From contig WFMF01000048.1 in assembly GCA_011033025.1 (NCBI GenBank), forward strand, positions 186,001-250,000: 64,000 nt of DNA. Reading direction: 5' to 3'. Under the pieces are notes generated by a model, which saw only the letters and a list, made by a program, of their open reading frames with translations, was not told the origin of the DNA and did not search any database. This document shows, piece by piece, positions 42,861 through 55,464 of this stretch. Both the position numbers and the translations under genes were made by a program. Numbering within the stretch: position 1 is the stretch's first letter; the number at the start of each line of letters is the position of its first letter. This DNA comes from Beroe forskalii (taxonomy: Eukaryota > Ctenophora > Nuda > Beroida > Beroidae).

Positions 42861-45800
42861 ATAAGCCTGCTGGATAACTGCATGATCGAAACGGGTAAAT
42901 TGACAAGTCTTTATATCACCTATCATAATTTTAAAAGCTAAAATACTAAAATGTGACATCATCATCGTGTAAAGGTAAATCCAACAAACAAATTCAAAAG
43001 AACGTATCACCATCAAATTTAAAGTTGAGGTCTAAATAGCACGGATGGAGCAAACATAGATCACCGACGATTAAGGTTGCACGGGTATTCTGGACCAAAT
43101 GTCTATGAAAGTTTGGTACTGTCGAAATCAAAAAGAAAGCACGCTACTACCAAGCATTTGATAAACAACTGATACAAGAGCTCAAATCACATACTATGAA
43201 AACTGCCATTTCGATCGATTAATCAGAAATAAACCAGGACACAAAACAAACATGGTAACACACGGATGGAGTAATCAACCGCGTTTGAGTGGCACCACTT
43301 ATATACCATAGTGTTCCTTATCTCTATTTTACCTTCAGCTACCGTGATATACTGCTTATATATACCGTGGGTAAAATGCGAAAATAATTGTGATTGAAAC
43401 GAACGTGATGGAAAGTGGAAACCCAAGATAAACTACGGTTACTTGTTTCAATTATCTCCTTCTCTGTTATTGGTTCAGCGCAGTCACGTGACGCGCACGT
43501 GACCACTGACCTTCAATGAAAATTCGTTGAGGCACACAAGTTCATGATCGAAAACATACGGTGGAGTTTACAAACAGAGATAAGGAATTTATATACGGTT
43601 GGGTGTTTCATTGCACTGTCACCATATTTCACTATGCGCTTTGATTGTACTTCCCGACTCTTTATAGTGTGTATAACTATTTGAGTGTTTGAAGCGTTGC
43701 CGTTTCGACAATAATGTTTATGAAATGTGCATAAATTGTGTTTTATGTCTTTGTAGAACACGAATTTTAACTGTTTAATGAATAGAGTTTTCTACCTGAA
43801 CGATAAATTTACCATTTCAACGATTATCTTACGGTACTTGAGATTCATGAAACCGTTTTTATGCTATTTTTACGTTAATTTGCATCGGTAATCCATAAGT
43901 AATCCAAAAAATCCTGGCACTACCCGTCGGCTCAGAATTTTGAGAATATGCTCACTTTATAAATAACTTCGTTTTGAGTCTGAGCCGCTCGTAATCCAGT
44001 GTTATCCGATGATCCGAGACTCATAAGTCAGCGATCCGAGACTCAGATCCAGTAATCCAGAATTTTGAGCCGGTGAGCCATGATTCTAAGCCAGTAATCC
44101 AGAACCGTAAGCCACTGATCCGAAAAATGAAGCCAAAATTGATTGTAAGTCAAAGCTCACGAGTCAAGACTCACGGCCGTCTCAGACTTACAGATTGCCT
44201 GTTTTATGAATAAGAAAACCGTATTTTGGCTTAGAAATTGAGTATATACTCACCGGATTTCTTTTATGAATAACCCCTAATGATATTAAACTTGCTAGTA
44301 TAAGCAATATATTTTGCTACACAGATAACTCCAAAACAGTACTTGGCATGGGTGGCAGCTTCATCATCAAGGACCCTTGCAATGAAAATTAAACTGAACA
44401 TTCTTTTAAAATGACCCATATGTGTGCAGACTGCTCGATTGAAAAAGGCCTTGATAAAGACACATGAAATTGTGTGCTTTTGACAGAATTTATATAGAAA
44501 GTTGAAGTGCGCAGAGGAAATTGGTGCATCTTTATCGAGGCCTCTGTCAATCAAGCAGTCTGCACAAATATGCACACATGTGCATCTGCACAGTCTTTCA
44601 AGGCAAGATAGCAGCACTTATGCATACTGCAGAGACTTGACTCGTACAAGAACAACAGATCAGTGATCTGTTTGTTCTACTATCACCTTCTGGACTGACA
44701 GCTTATCAGCACTCCAAGCTCTCTCCAACAAAATACATAGGAATACATAGGTAGATAGATAGATAGATAGTTGACGGTAGGCTTACTAAAGCCCCCGTAG
44801 TGCCCCCACCACACAGGATTGGAGGACATATTATATGCCGGACCATACCCTTCTGGAAACATTGGCCGACATGGTTCCTAGGTGGTATGCGAGCAGTAAT
44901 CATATATAGTACTCCAGTGAGTAAGTCTGTTACAAACCGTCACATCTCACTCACCAAGCATGCACACTAGCACAGTATAATACTGTACATTTTCGATTTA
45001 TCAAGGCCAACAAGAAAGTGGATCAGTTTGTGGGCCTCATAGTCTGGCCTCTTTTTATATTTAGATGACATAAAGCTTGACAAAGATTTGAACATAAAAT
45101 CTTACCAAACCTGTTCAATAAGAGAGTTCTCTAAGTGAGGAAACATGTTCTTGAAATCATTCACATAGCCGTGGAAAATTGAGCTTCTTCACTTCAGCCA
45201 TTTTCCAGCTAGAAGAAAAAAACAGCTGTTATAAACAGCAAAGTATTTTTTTATTGATCTCCACAGTTTACAATGAAACATACACACTCATGGACACAAA
45301 GATAAATGAAAGAAAGTGGATCAGCTTGCAGGCCTCAATCAATAGCCTTTTACTTGTTATAACTATACCAACACATACATACATACTATACCAACACATT
45401 CCCAATCTAGAGTCAGAATTATAAAAAATATATGTAGGCATGGTCAGATATTTTTCTTTATTCCATAAGGTAGCAGAATTTGAGGTGCGCGGACAAAACC
45501 CCACCCGGACAAAACCCCACCCGGACATAACCCCACCTTAGAGCACAAATTGTTTTGAAAGGGACGCTCGCATGTAATCCTGTCGAATAAGTTGGTTAGG
45601 TTAGGGGACGTATGGTTCGCACAAACGTTCCCATCGCGCAATTTGTGCTCTAAGGTGGGGTTATGTCCGGGTGGGGTTTTGTCCGGGTGGGGTTTTGTCC
45701 TACCATTGAATTTGATAACCGTTGTTTTTTACCTTTTTATTCAGACTGCTTTTGATAATTTATTACATAAATTTAAACAATTTTTAAATTTAATTTAACT

Positions 45801-45900
45801 AATTCATGATCTCAGGAAGGTGCTTATCACCAAATGGAGTTTTCTGAAGATGAGAAATAATATATTCATTTTCAATGTTGTATTCTCGAAACTGGCAGTA
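42861..45900. repeat. 3-kb tandem duplication, unit 2
   Basis: Near-copy of unit 1 with a period of about 3,058 bp. It continues into the right TIR at 45,814-46,003, which unit 1 has only in part (42,705-42,785). Confidence 0.92.
45491..45700. mobile_element. 210-bp foldback MITE (unit 2, intact)
   Basis: The arms contain GGACAAAACCCCACCC twice, then GGACATAACCCCACC and TTAGAGCACAAATT. The exact inverted series follows after a ~75-bp loop, ending GGGTGGGGTTTTGTCC. The loop contains a ACAAACGTTCCCATC segment also found in unit 1. Confidence 0.85.
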
Positions 45901-46003
45901 AACCAGCGGTGTAAAGTAGATCTGATTTGAATCCATTTTTGCATTCTTAGTGTTTTACTATGGGGTCCCCCTCAGTCAATGCTAAAAGCATTCAAGTTCA
46001 ACA
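45814..46003. repeat. Right terminal inverted repeat of the ~6.5-kb element
   Basis: Inverted partner of 39,441-39,630, ending with CCCCCTCAGTCAATGCT and AGCATTCAAGTTCAACA. Confidence 0.8.
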
Positions 46004-46394
46004 TAAATGAAGATGAAAAATATTATTTAATTTTATTGAATTGAATTGTAGTATGATTTCAAAGTCATGAGCAACAAATCAAAACAGCACAATTTGCATC
46101 TTTATGAGTAACTAGAAGGACCATTGGGCCTGCAAACACACAGCTCACTTGGCACTGCTTTGCAGTACCTCGTTTGCAAATTTTAATCACTGCCATTCAA
46201 AGATACCATTCAAATTTATTGGATACTTTCTATGGCATCAAAAAATTCCAATCAGATCAAAAGTTATAACAAAATCAAATATTCAATTTTTATGAAGGAG
46301 CAGAGTGGAAAATAGAAATTCATTAGTTAACAGTTTGTCTTGGTCATGTGACTTGGTCATGTGACTTTTGTTCCATTTTGATTGCAAGATGATG
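46004..46394. other. Gene-free spacer with a dispersed-repeat fragment
   Basis: 46,195-46,270 resembles 31,465-31,530 (shared AAATTCCAATCAGAT and AAAAGTT), a low-copy dispersed repeat. No gene seen. Confidence 0.5.
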
Positions 46395-49300
46395 CTATTA
46401 TCGACGGCGTATTAGCTTACCCACAGGTTTCGCGCGCAATTCATACCAATTTCCTAAGCCCGCATAGGTGTGTGTACGCGCGCGGCGCTTCCCTACGGGA
46501 CACGCGCGCCGCGCAACGCAGACAGGGATATACGTGTTTAGCAACATACCAATGCGCTATTCGGCGGTCGTAATTTGCGGCCAGCGGCCGCGCGCGACGC
46601 GCGCAGCATTTAGCTACGCATGGATGCTGTATCCACCAATTTCGTGATAAAATTGATTTTTTTGCAATTTCTGGCCAAAATAACATATAATCAATGATAC
46701 TCATTTTATTTTTGTGATTTTCAAAATTTTATTTGGGAGCCGCGCAATTTCATATGGATCACACAGTTATAAAATCGAGCGCTAGCCAAATCTTGCTTTT
46801 GAAGTGAAGCAACATTGCTGCATTTCTCTTGTGTGCTGTTTCAGTGACGTGTCACGAGTCAGCTCGTGTACCAGGCGTCCAGGCCTTGATATCATGATTA
46901 TAATTGTATTCCTTTACGTTGATTTTAAACTGGACAATCCTTATGAATTCACTTAATTGTTTATCTGTTATTCCAGTCTTTATTTATTCTCTTTCCTGAC
47001 CAGCGAAATTTTCTCATATTTGCTGCCTTTCAGGGCAATGTTTTGGTTACAACTAATACCTAATTTATATTCTCGACTACGTAATGCCTTGGCACTGGTG
47101 CTGAGGATTTGACACTTTTCGATGAGCTAATCAAGACTGTCTCATATTGAAACGTAGACTACAACATAATGTGGTTTTATGGTTGCATTGACTTACCTTA
47201 ATTAGCTCTAGCCTTTAGGATGACATCGAGATTCGAGAACTTGTGACAACTTTGTGTATTTGTTTGAGTTTTCAATGACTGTAGGTACTATGTATAGCTG
47301 ATTCCAGTATTTTGTTTTACTCATGGAGGTATATGATTATGAATTATTTGATTATCCAGTGTTATTTCCCTTTCCAAGTTTCCTTTCCTTGCTTATCCAG
47401 TTAGGCAAATACATTTGCTCCGTGTTTTCCATCCTTTAAAGCAGTGGATACTGGACTCAGAATAATTGTTTGATATAAACCATACCTGTTTGCAATTTCC
47501 AGTCAATTTCGTTGACGTGCTTAATATTAAAAGTTCCCTTCTAGTTGAAATTGATGCAACATGGTCACAAAATGCACAGCATTCAGTTTAAGTTGTTCTT
47601 CTCGATGTTCCCGGCAACAGGGATAATAAATTTGCTTTAGAAGTAGGCATGCTGCATTCCACCGACGATTTTAGGTTGAACTTGTTACTAGAAATATCTG
47701 TGTTTAATTTAAACTACAGTTTCATATACAAATTGCCTTCATCTAAAAAATTATCGAATAGCTGAGGTTAAATATTATGTTTCCTCTCGAACGTACTTTC
47801 ACGACCCTTGGCCTCTGCACACAGCTTTTAACCAAACCCATATCTGACTCTATTATCCCTGTTCGGCTGACCACATCTACGCCTCACAGCTATAAACCAT
47901 GGTATTATATTTTGCCCCCTTCTCACGTCTTGAGCCTGCTCACATTGATGGCTCCTTGTCACCTCTCTAGCCCCTGCTCACTTGATTACCCCGGAATTTC
48001 TGTAACTTATGACATTTCTCTACTTTTTCTAGTCCGTTTTAATTCCGTTCCTAACTTATCATTATAACAATCAATTTTTAGCATGGATAAATCTCAGTTT
48101 AACACGTGAACGACAACAGAGGACTCGTTGAATGACTGAGTGGAGTGACAGAAGATCGTATTGTTAATGATGAGCAGGGGCCTAAAAAGTAAGAAGGTAA
48201 TGACTTATTTGAATTTTGACTATTGAGAATTAACTGGTCAATATAGGAAGAAGTATGATACAGAATCTTTGATATGCTTGAAGTGGACCACCCTTGGCCC
48301 TGCTAAGCTACCCAGACTGTCGCCCGGTGTGGGTTGAATTCGATATTTTTGGAAGAGGATGGGAACGCCCTTTTAGGCCCCAGAGGATATAGAAAATCGA
48401 AAAGGACCCTAGAGGGGGGTGCCACTGTCCCAAATGTCCCTAACTCAAAAAAAGTGGATTGGGACAGGGACAAATGGGACATTTGGGACAAATGAGACAT
48501 TTGGGACAAATGGGACAATTGGGACGGATAAAATGGGACAATTGGGACAGAGAAAAGTGAATTGGGACAAGGACATTTGGGACAGTGACATTCCCCCCTA
48601 GAATGCTGTGCCAAAAAGAGTATAAGAATAAAAGAGCCTAAGAAGGCGTTCCCAAAAAAGGAATGTGTATATATTCCAGTCGATGATATCAAGTTTTGAT
48701 TTTATAACAAGCCAAGGGTTTCAAAACTGCTCCAGCGATGTCTGATCGGTGCTGGCAGCGTTGTGTAAACCCCTGTACCACACTCTTTGACATTTCTTGT
48801 ACCATAGATAAGCCGGTCTATTAACTTAATCACATCATAATTCTTCTCGCTAAAATCATTGTTACACAGCAGTTCTTTTTATGGAATCGAACATTTTTCG
48901 TTTTGTCAATTTGCAGTAACATCATGGTTGCCTTTTCAGAAGTATTTATACCCGTGGCCATGGCCGCTGCGTAACCATAACCATCTCACCATGGAGCATG
49001 ACAAAGTCGTCTTCTTTTGAAATATAAAGAATCTCGAGAGTGATACGGGTGAGTCTTTTTAAGTTTTTATGAATTGAATCAACGCCTCTATGAAGGATGG
49101 AAATCGATAATATAATGGATCTTCCCATTGATCGGCAGATAACTCAAATGTAGTGAGTTGACTTCCAACTTACATGACAACAAATAAGACCAATAAGACC
49201 ATGAAATTTTCAGATCCAAAGAAACGGTGGAAATTTTTAATAATTAATAAGCGTACGTTTCTATCAAAACCCCATGGTGTATATCGTGATACGTACTTAA

Positions 49301-50282
49301 AGCATTGGGTGATAATTGTTTTTTTCGTTCAGAAAATACCAGCTGCTGATGTTGTGTGGAACAGACAGATAAAAGGACAACATGAAACAACATAGAAAGC
49401 ACGAAGGCGATGAAATCTATGGGCCGAGAAGAGTTAAGCATTTTGAAGTGAGTGATGATCTGAGTCCTGAGATATAAAAATTTTCTCATTGAATGACCCA
49501 AACTTTCTACCCATTAACGGAATTCTGGGGACAATCTTGTCCCAGCTATTATCCAGTTCAAATGAAGATTTGATTAACCCATTAGTGCCCGGTGTAGCGA
49601 AAACGCAACCTTACTTTAACTGCATATTGTGGGAAGCCCATCAAGCCTAGAATACCCATTTTGGGATTACTTGCTTCATAAAAAGACTAATCTAACCAGT
49701 TCCAATCAGTTTAGGAAATACAAGAACCTCTAAATGCATGATTTATGCATGGATGCATGCGGTTTTTTCACCGTTTCAAGTGGTTTTAATTGGTGGCAAT
49801 TTGAAGTACTTTCCCCCGATTTTATGCATTTGTATTGAACTCTATCTTGAAGAGGAATAATTCATGGACATCTTGTAAAAAATTGGGATTCTAACTCCTT
49901 ATGTAGCTCTGATATAAACGATGTTATGAAGCTGTAGCAAAAAACGCAACACCGGCATGAACACACTTTATGGGAACTACAAAATTGTCGTTTTGGCACA
50001 GATTTGTGCTTTTTGACACTTCTGAACTTTTTTACTTTTTGTAATTTTGTAATTTAGTGTCAATGGATCAATTAAAAGGGACAAATGAGAAAATGTTGCA
50101 TTATCGCAACACTGGCACTGGTGTTAATTTTTCCTTTATTTTCAATAATTTGAATGCTGCGATGTTTTATGGGTGCTTATTGGGTAGTTATAGACTCCCC
50201 TCAATGAATGTGGTGCTGAATGTTGCATAAGTGCAACGCTGGCAGCTCAAACAGTTGGGTTGATGATAAAAACATACAATGA
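46395..50282. repeat. 4-kb repeated block, copy B (inverted)
   Basis: Reverse complement of copies A and C. It has an extra ~107-bp GC-rich segment (about 46,452-46,558) relative to A. With copy A it forms a palindrome of about 17 kb with an 8.7-kb spacer. Confidence 0.93.
48407..48602. mobile_element. MITE made of TGTCCC repeats (copy B)
   Basis: Inverted orientation. It has fewer internal units than copy A. The ends are as described at 35,511-35,724. Confidence 0.8.
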
Positions 50283-52033
50283 CCTTGCTTTCCAAAAAGG
50301 TTTTTCCTCCCATTAGCAGCATGTAGAATCCTCCCAGTAAATTTAAATTGAATTTGTAACTAGTGAAACAGACGTCTGGAGGCCACAGGCCTCAAAACTA
50401 ACAGAATTTTAACTTATAGTTCAGTCTAAGTTCGGTGTATTTTAAATGCAAAATGTCTATTGAAACAAGTATAATATCTAGTATCAGTATGCGGATTGCG
50501 GGGGTCTGGGGGCGGCAGCCCCCAGAAGCTGGACGTTGTTATTGTTAACTGAACAGAATTGTCATCTCAATAATATTTAACTCTTATTTCAGTCTAATTT
50601 CAAAGCATTTGCTTGGCCCGTAGGCCGTATTTGAAATGAAAAAGAATGAAATCAAATAGGCAGTGTTCTTGGGGTGGACGTTTTTTACTAAATAGAATTG
50701 TACTCTCAATAAGATTTTAACTCTTATTTCAATCTTATTTCAAAGCATTTGCTCGATCCATAGGCCGTATTTTAGATGAAGAATTTCCACAAAGATGAGA
50801 ATGAAACCAGTAAGCAGGGGTCTGGGGGCGCAGCCCCCAGAAGCTGGACGTTTCCGACCTGATAGAATTGTCATCTCAATAAGATTTAAACTCTTATTTT
50901 AGTCTGATTTCAAAGCATTTGCTTCAGCCCGTAGGCCGTAATTGAAATGAAGAAGAATGAAATCCAGTAGGCAGGGGTCTGGGGGCGGCAGCCCCCAGAA
51001 GCTGGACGTTTCCGACCTGATAGAATTGTCATCTCAATAAGATTTTAACTCTTATTTCAATCTATTTCAAAGCATTTGCTCGGCCCGTAGGCCGTGTTTT
51101 AAATGAAGAATTTCCACAAAGATGAGAATGAAACCAGTAAGGCGTCAGCAGGGGTCTGGGGGCGGCGCAGCTGGACGTTTTTAACTGAATAGAATTGTCA
51201 TCTCAATAGGATTTTAACTCCAATTTCAGTCTAATTTCAAATCATTTGCTTGGCCCGTAGGCCGTATTTGAAATGAAGAAGAGTGAAATTCAGTAGGCAG
51301 GGGTCTGGGGCGGCCCCCAAGCATTTGCTTGGCCAGTAGGCTGTATTTGAAATGAAGAAGAATGAAATACAGTTGGCAGGGGTCTGGGGCGGCAGCCCCC
51401 AGAAGCTGGAAGTTTCCAACCCGATAGAATTGTCATCTCAATAAGATTCTAACTCTTATTTTAGTCTGATTTCAAAGCATTTGCTTAGCCTGTTGACCTT
51501 ATTTGAAATGAAGAATTTCCACAAAGATGATAGTGTAACAAGTAAGCAGGGGCCTGGGGGCGGCAGCCCCCAGAAGCTAGACGTTTTTACCTGATAGAAT
51601 TGTCATCTCGATAAGATTTCAACTCTTAGGTCAGTCCTATTTCAAAAGTTTTGCTTAGCCAATTTTTTTTGGCAATTTCGCAAAATCCTCCCAGTATCAA
51701 AAAAATTCCTCCCATTAGCACTGCTAACCGTGCTAACTGTTTATGGAAACAAAGACAATGACTCCCATAGTATATTCTAGCATTGGTATCTGGCATTGCA
51801 TACTGTATCTAACATTGGATGTTAGCCAATTCAGCCAGCCAGACACTGGCACTGTTAGCTCGGGTTCAGTCAGATAGTGACTTAGACGGCTGTTTGCTGA
51901 GGTTCAGCCAGAAACTGACATAGATTTCAGTTTTCTCGGGTTCAGCAAAAACTGACATAGATGGCTTTTTTGAGGGTCAGCCAGATACTGAAGATAGATG
52001 GCTTTTGATGAAGGATTCAGCCAAAAAATAAAC
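49574..52033. mobile_element. piggyBac-like TTAA element, inverted, interrupted by another element and truncated
   Basis: TTAACCCATTAGTGCCC at 49,574-49,590 is the terminal repeat. The interior matches 57,537 back to about 56,640 in reverse, including the last units of the 38-bp array (51,830-52,030). It is split at 50,283-51,754 by an insertion and ends before the LINE relic, so the second terminus is missing. Confidence 0.8.
50283..51754. mobile_element. 1.47-kb TIR element with hairpin-bearing tandem repeats, TSD ACAATGA
   Basis: ACAATGA flanks it on both sides (50,276-50,282 and 51,755-51,761). The uninterrupted site is preserved at 56,830-56,845. The ends CTTGCTTTCCAAAAAGG and TTATGGAAACAAAG are imperfect inverted repeats, and CCTCCCATTAGCA occurs near both. 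The interior is a tandem array of units near 150-180 bp. Each has a CTGGGGGCGGCAGCCCCCAG hairpin, GAATTGTCATCTCAATAAG and GCCCGTAGGCCGTATTT. No transposase. Confidence 0.85.
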
Positions 52034-52089
52034 ACAAAAAAAAAAATTACTCAAAAAAAAAATTTCCCAAGTTAGCACTAAAAACACCA

Positions 52090-52950
52090 TTTCAAATCTA
52101 CAGACGGATGCAGAAGAAACACAGGGTATGGTTACCACATTATGTACAAAAACTCTGGATACTCAGAAATAGGTAGCCTCAGGAACCAACTCAGTTTTTC
52201 CAAGCTGAAGCACACTCTATCACTGCAATTGCACTAAAACTTCTATCATGGAACACAGAAAACCAAATATAATTTTCTACAGCGATTCTCAAGCCTCCAT
52301 TAAATCCTCAAAAACCAAGATAACTGGAAACCATTAAAAATGCAATAACACATTGAATAAACTAGCCACAAAAAACAATAAAATAACCATTAAATGGATC
52401 CCAGGACATAGTGACTATGATGAGATGAAATTGCAGACTCACTAGCAAAAATGGGGAGCATTCTGACAACCAACATAAACACATTAAAATACCACAAATC
52501 AATCATTTCTAAGCTGAAAACTATTACAATGAAGCTCACATAAATAGATGGCAAATCAACAATCTCCACTGTTGTTCATATCCATTAAACTGTCTGCTTA
52601 AAAAATGCAACTTCAACCTACCAAAACTGAGCTATATAATACTAAATCTGCCAACAAAATCCCTGCGCATCCTGCTAAAAATAATCACAGGACATAACAA
52701 CCTCAACAGCCACTTACATAGAATGAACATGGCACTAGAACCTCTCTGTGAATTCTGTGACCTCCAAAATTCAGGAATAGACCCAATATTCTGCCCAGAC
52801 GAAACAGCTATGCATATAATAGAAGATTGCCCAGCTTTCGCCATACAAAGAATCCACCACTTCCAAAATTTCAGGGTGACACTAATAGAAATTTTAAACA
52901 GCAAAAACCCACTTCCTACGACACTCCGCAATATCATAAAATTCTTTTGA
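52090..52950 (+). pseudogene. Non-LTR retrotransposon RNase H and tail relic
   Basis: Translated pieces in shifting frames give TDGCRRNTGYGYHIMYKNSG (RNase H start, first Asp), AEAHSITAIALKLLSW (Glu), FYSDSQASIKSS (second Asp) and KITIKWIPGHSDYDEMKLQTH (the W-x-P-G-H motif). A final open piece at 52,723-52,950 contains LEPLCEFCDL and ETAMHIIEDCPAF, the Cys-x2-Cys ... His-x4-Cys tail common to Jockey-type LINEs. At least two frameshifts and several stops are present. Confidence 0.75.
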
Positions 52951-53124
52951 CAAATCAGATTGCTTCAAAAAGTCCCAATTCAAAGCCTATATCCCCAAGA
53001 CGATAAAATATATAAAATAAAAAACACCATTAATCCTTACCTGCTGTTCCAGGCAGTATCCTGAACTGGGCTTTGCCCATTGAGCCCAGTTAAAACCCAA
53101 TCAATGGGAATATGTTTTGTACAG

Positions 53125-54640
53125 TCTGGTCGGGTCAAGCCTTGGGAGCTGAGGGAGGGAGTCAAAGCCTTGGGAGCCAAGCCTTGGGAGCTGAGGGAGG
53201 GAGTCAAGCCTTGGGAGCTGAGGGAGGGAGTCAAGCCTTGGGAGCTGAGGAGTGAGTCAAGCCTTTGGAGCTGAGGGAGGGAGTCAAGCCTTGGGAGCTG
53301 AGGGAGGAGTCAAGCCTTGGGAGCTGAGGGAGGGAGTCAAGCCTTGGGAGCTGAGGGAGGGAGTCAAGCCTTGGGAGCTGAGGAGGAGTCAAGCCTTGGG
53401 AGCTGAGGGAGGGAGTCAAGCCTTGGGAGCTGAGGGAGGGAGTCAAGCCTTGGGAGCTGAGGGAGGAGTCAAGCCTTGGGAGCTGAGGGAGGGAGTCAAG
53501 CCTTGGGAGCTGAGGGAGGAGCTGCAGTCAAGCCTTGGGAGCTGAGGGAGGGAGTCAAGCCTTGGGAGCTGAGGGAGGAGTCAAGCCTTGGGAGCTGAGG
53601 GAGGGAGTCAAGCCTTGGGAGCTGAGGGAGGGAGTCAAGCCTTGGGAGCTGAGAGAGAGTCAAGCCTTGGGAGCTGAGGGAGGGAGTCAAGCCTTGGGAC
53701 TTGGGAGCTGCGGGAGGGAGTCAAGCCTTGGGAACTGCGGGAGGGAGTCAAGCCTTGGGAGCTGAGAGAGGGAGTCAAGCCTTGGGAGCTGAGGGAGGGA
53801 GTCAAGCCTTGGGAGCTGAGGGAGGGAGTCAAGCCTTGGGAGCTGAGGGAGGGAGTCAAGCCTTGGGAGCTGAGGGAGGGAGTCAAGCCTTGGGAGCTGA
53901 GGGAGGGAGTCAAGCCTTGGGAGCTGAGGGAGGGGTTCAAGCCTTGGGAGCTGAGGAGTGAGTCAAGCCTTTGGAGCTGAGGGAGGGAGTCAAGCCTTGG
54001 GAGCTGAGGGAGGGAGTCAAGCCTTGGGAGCTGAGGGAGGGAGTCAAGCCTTGGGAGCTGAGGGAGTGAGTCAAGCCTTGGGAGCTGAGGGAGGGAGTCA
54101 AGCCTTGGGAGCTGAGGGAGGGAGTCAAGCCTTGGGAGCTGAGGGAGGGAGTCAAGCCTTGGGAGCTGAGGGAGGGAGTCAAGCCTTGGGAGCTGAGGGA
54201 GGAGTCAAGCCTTGGGAGCTGAGGGAGGGAGTCAAGCCTTGGGAGCTGAGGGAGGAGTCAAGCCTTGGGAGCTGAGGGAGGGAGTCAAGCCTTGGGAGCT
54301 GAGGAGGAGTCAAGCCTTGGGAGCTGAGGAGGGAGTCAAGCCTTGGGAGCTGAGGGAGGAGTCAAGCCTTGGGAGCTGAGGGAGGAGTCAAGCCTTGGGA
54401 GCTGAGGGAGGGAGTCAAGCCTTGGGAGCTGAGGGAGGGTCAAGCCTTGGGAGCTGAGGAGGAGTCAAGCCTTGGGAGCTGAGGGAGGGAGTCAAGCCTT
54501 GGGAGCTGAGGGAGGGAGTCAAGCCTTGGGAGCTGAGGGAGGGGTTCAAGCCTTGGGAGCTGAGGGAGAGGGTCAAGCCTTGGGGAAATGCGGGAGGGTG
54601 GGAGCTAAGGCAGGGGGTCAGGCCTTTGGGCGCTGAAGGA
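53125..54640. repeat. 27-bp minisatellite, about 55 units
   Basis: Units contain GTCAAGCCTTGGGAGCTGAG plus GGAGGGA. They vary by loss of one or two G/GA. Most units keep a period of 27, so long ORFs exist on both strands (for example 53,635-53,940 minus, 53,958-54,275 plus). These are repeat-derived. The right edge decays at 54,580-54,690. Confidence 0.97.
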
Positions 54641-54690
54641 GGGGTAAGCCGAGAAGCATTGGGAGCTGTGAAAGGTCATGCCGTGGGAGC

Positions 54691-55464
54691 GTTTCAGACT
54701 AATTTCAATAAATTTTTGATCCACGTTTAATTGTTCTTGATAGTCTCTTACTGATAATGACTAAAATTTTAAAAATCTAGTTATATTAATGAAAGGGATG
54801 ATGTAGTTTGCCATTGGTTTGCAGAATAACAGCCAAGACTTACGACTGGACCCGCCCTCGTCATAGACCATGGCGACTCATGGAACACTTCCACACTTCC
54901 ACCTACGAGATCCAACCACAAGCTTAGAAACCAGCCTGAAAACATTGAATGCCTGTGAAACTGAAACGTGCTGCATCATCAGTCATCACATCTGATGTTC
55001 TCGAGTCAAGGATACTTTGCCTGACATAACACCCTGCCATGTTGATCGTTTAACACGACCATTGTTTATGTAACCTCACATGACTAATGAGTGACCATTG
55101 AGGATTAAAAAAAGTCTTCGGATACTGACATCAAGGGGTCAGACTTATAGGTCCCACTTATTTGGACTACAGTAAGTTACTGTAGTAACTCAAGAATAAC
55201 TCAGTAACTCAAGAATAGCAAGTTATAAAATAATAGAAAACCTGTTGGCAGTTTTTCTTGATACGTGGTTTTCCTCACACAACAACAAGACAGAAACTAT
55301 CAGCAGACCAGCAGCAGCAGACATTTTTCCTGTTGCAATGTATCATGTACAATCATTGATTAATGAAATGAATCAAAGTAATACATTAAGTAAGATATAA
55401 GATGATACTGCCTGGTTTACAACATGTATCATATTCATCATTAACCAGCCCGAAGGAGCAGAAA
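54691..55464. other. Gene-free spacer
   Basis: No confident feature. A short piece near 54,840-54,930 is open in one frame but too short to classify. Confidence 0.5.

Noticed and set aside
53080..54275. ORFs of 70-105 codons on both strands with SSQGL or GAEGG motifs
   Set aside because: Products of the 27-bp repeat whose length is a multiple of three.
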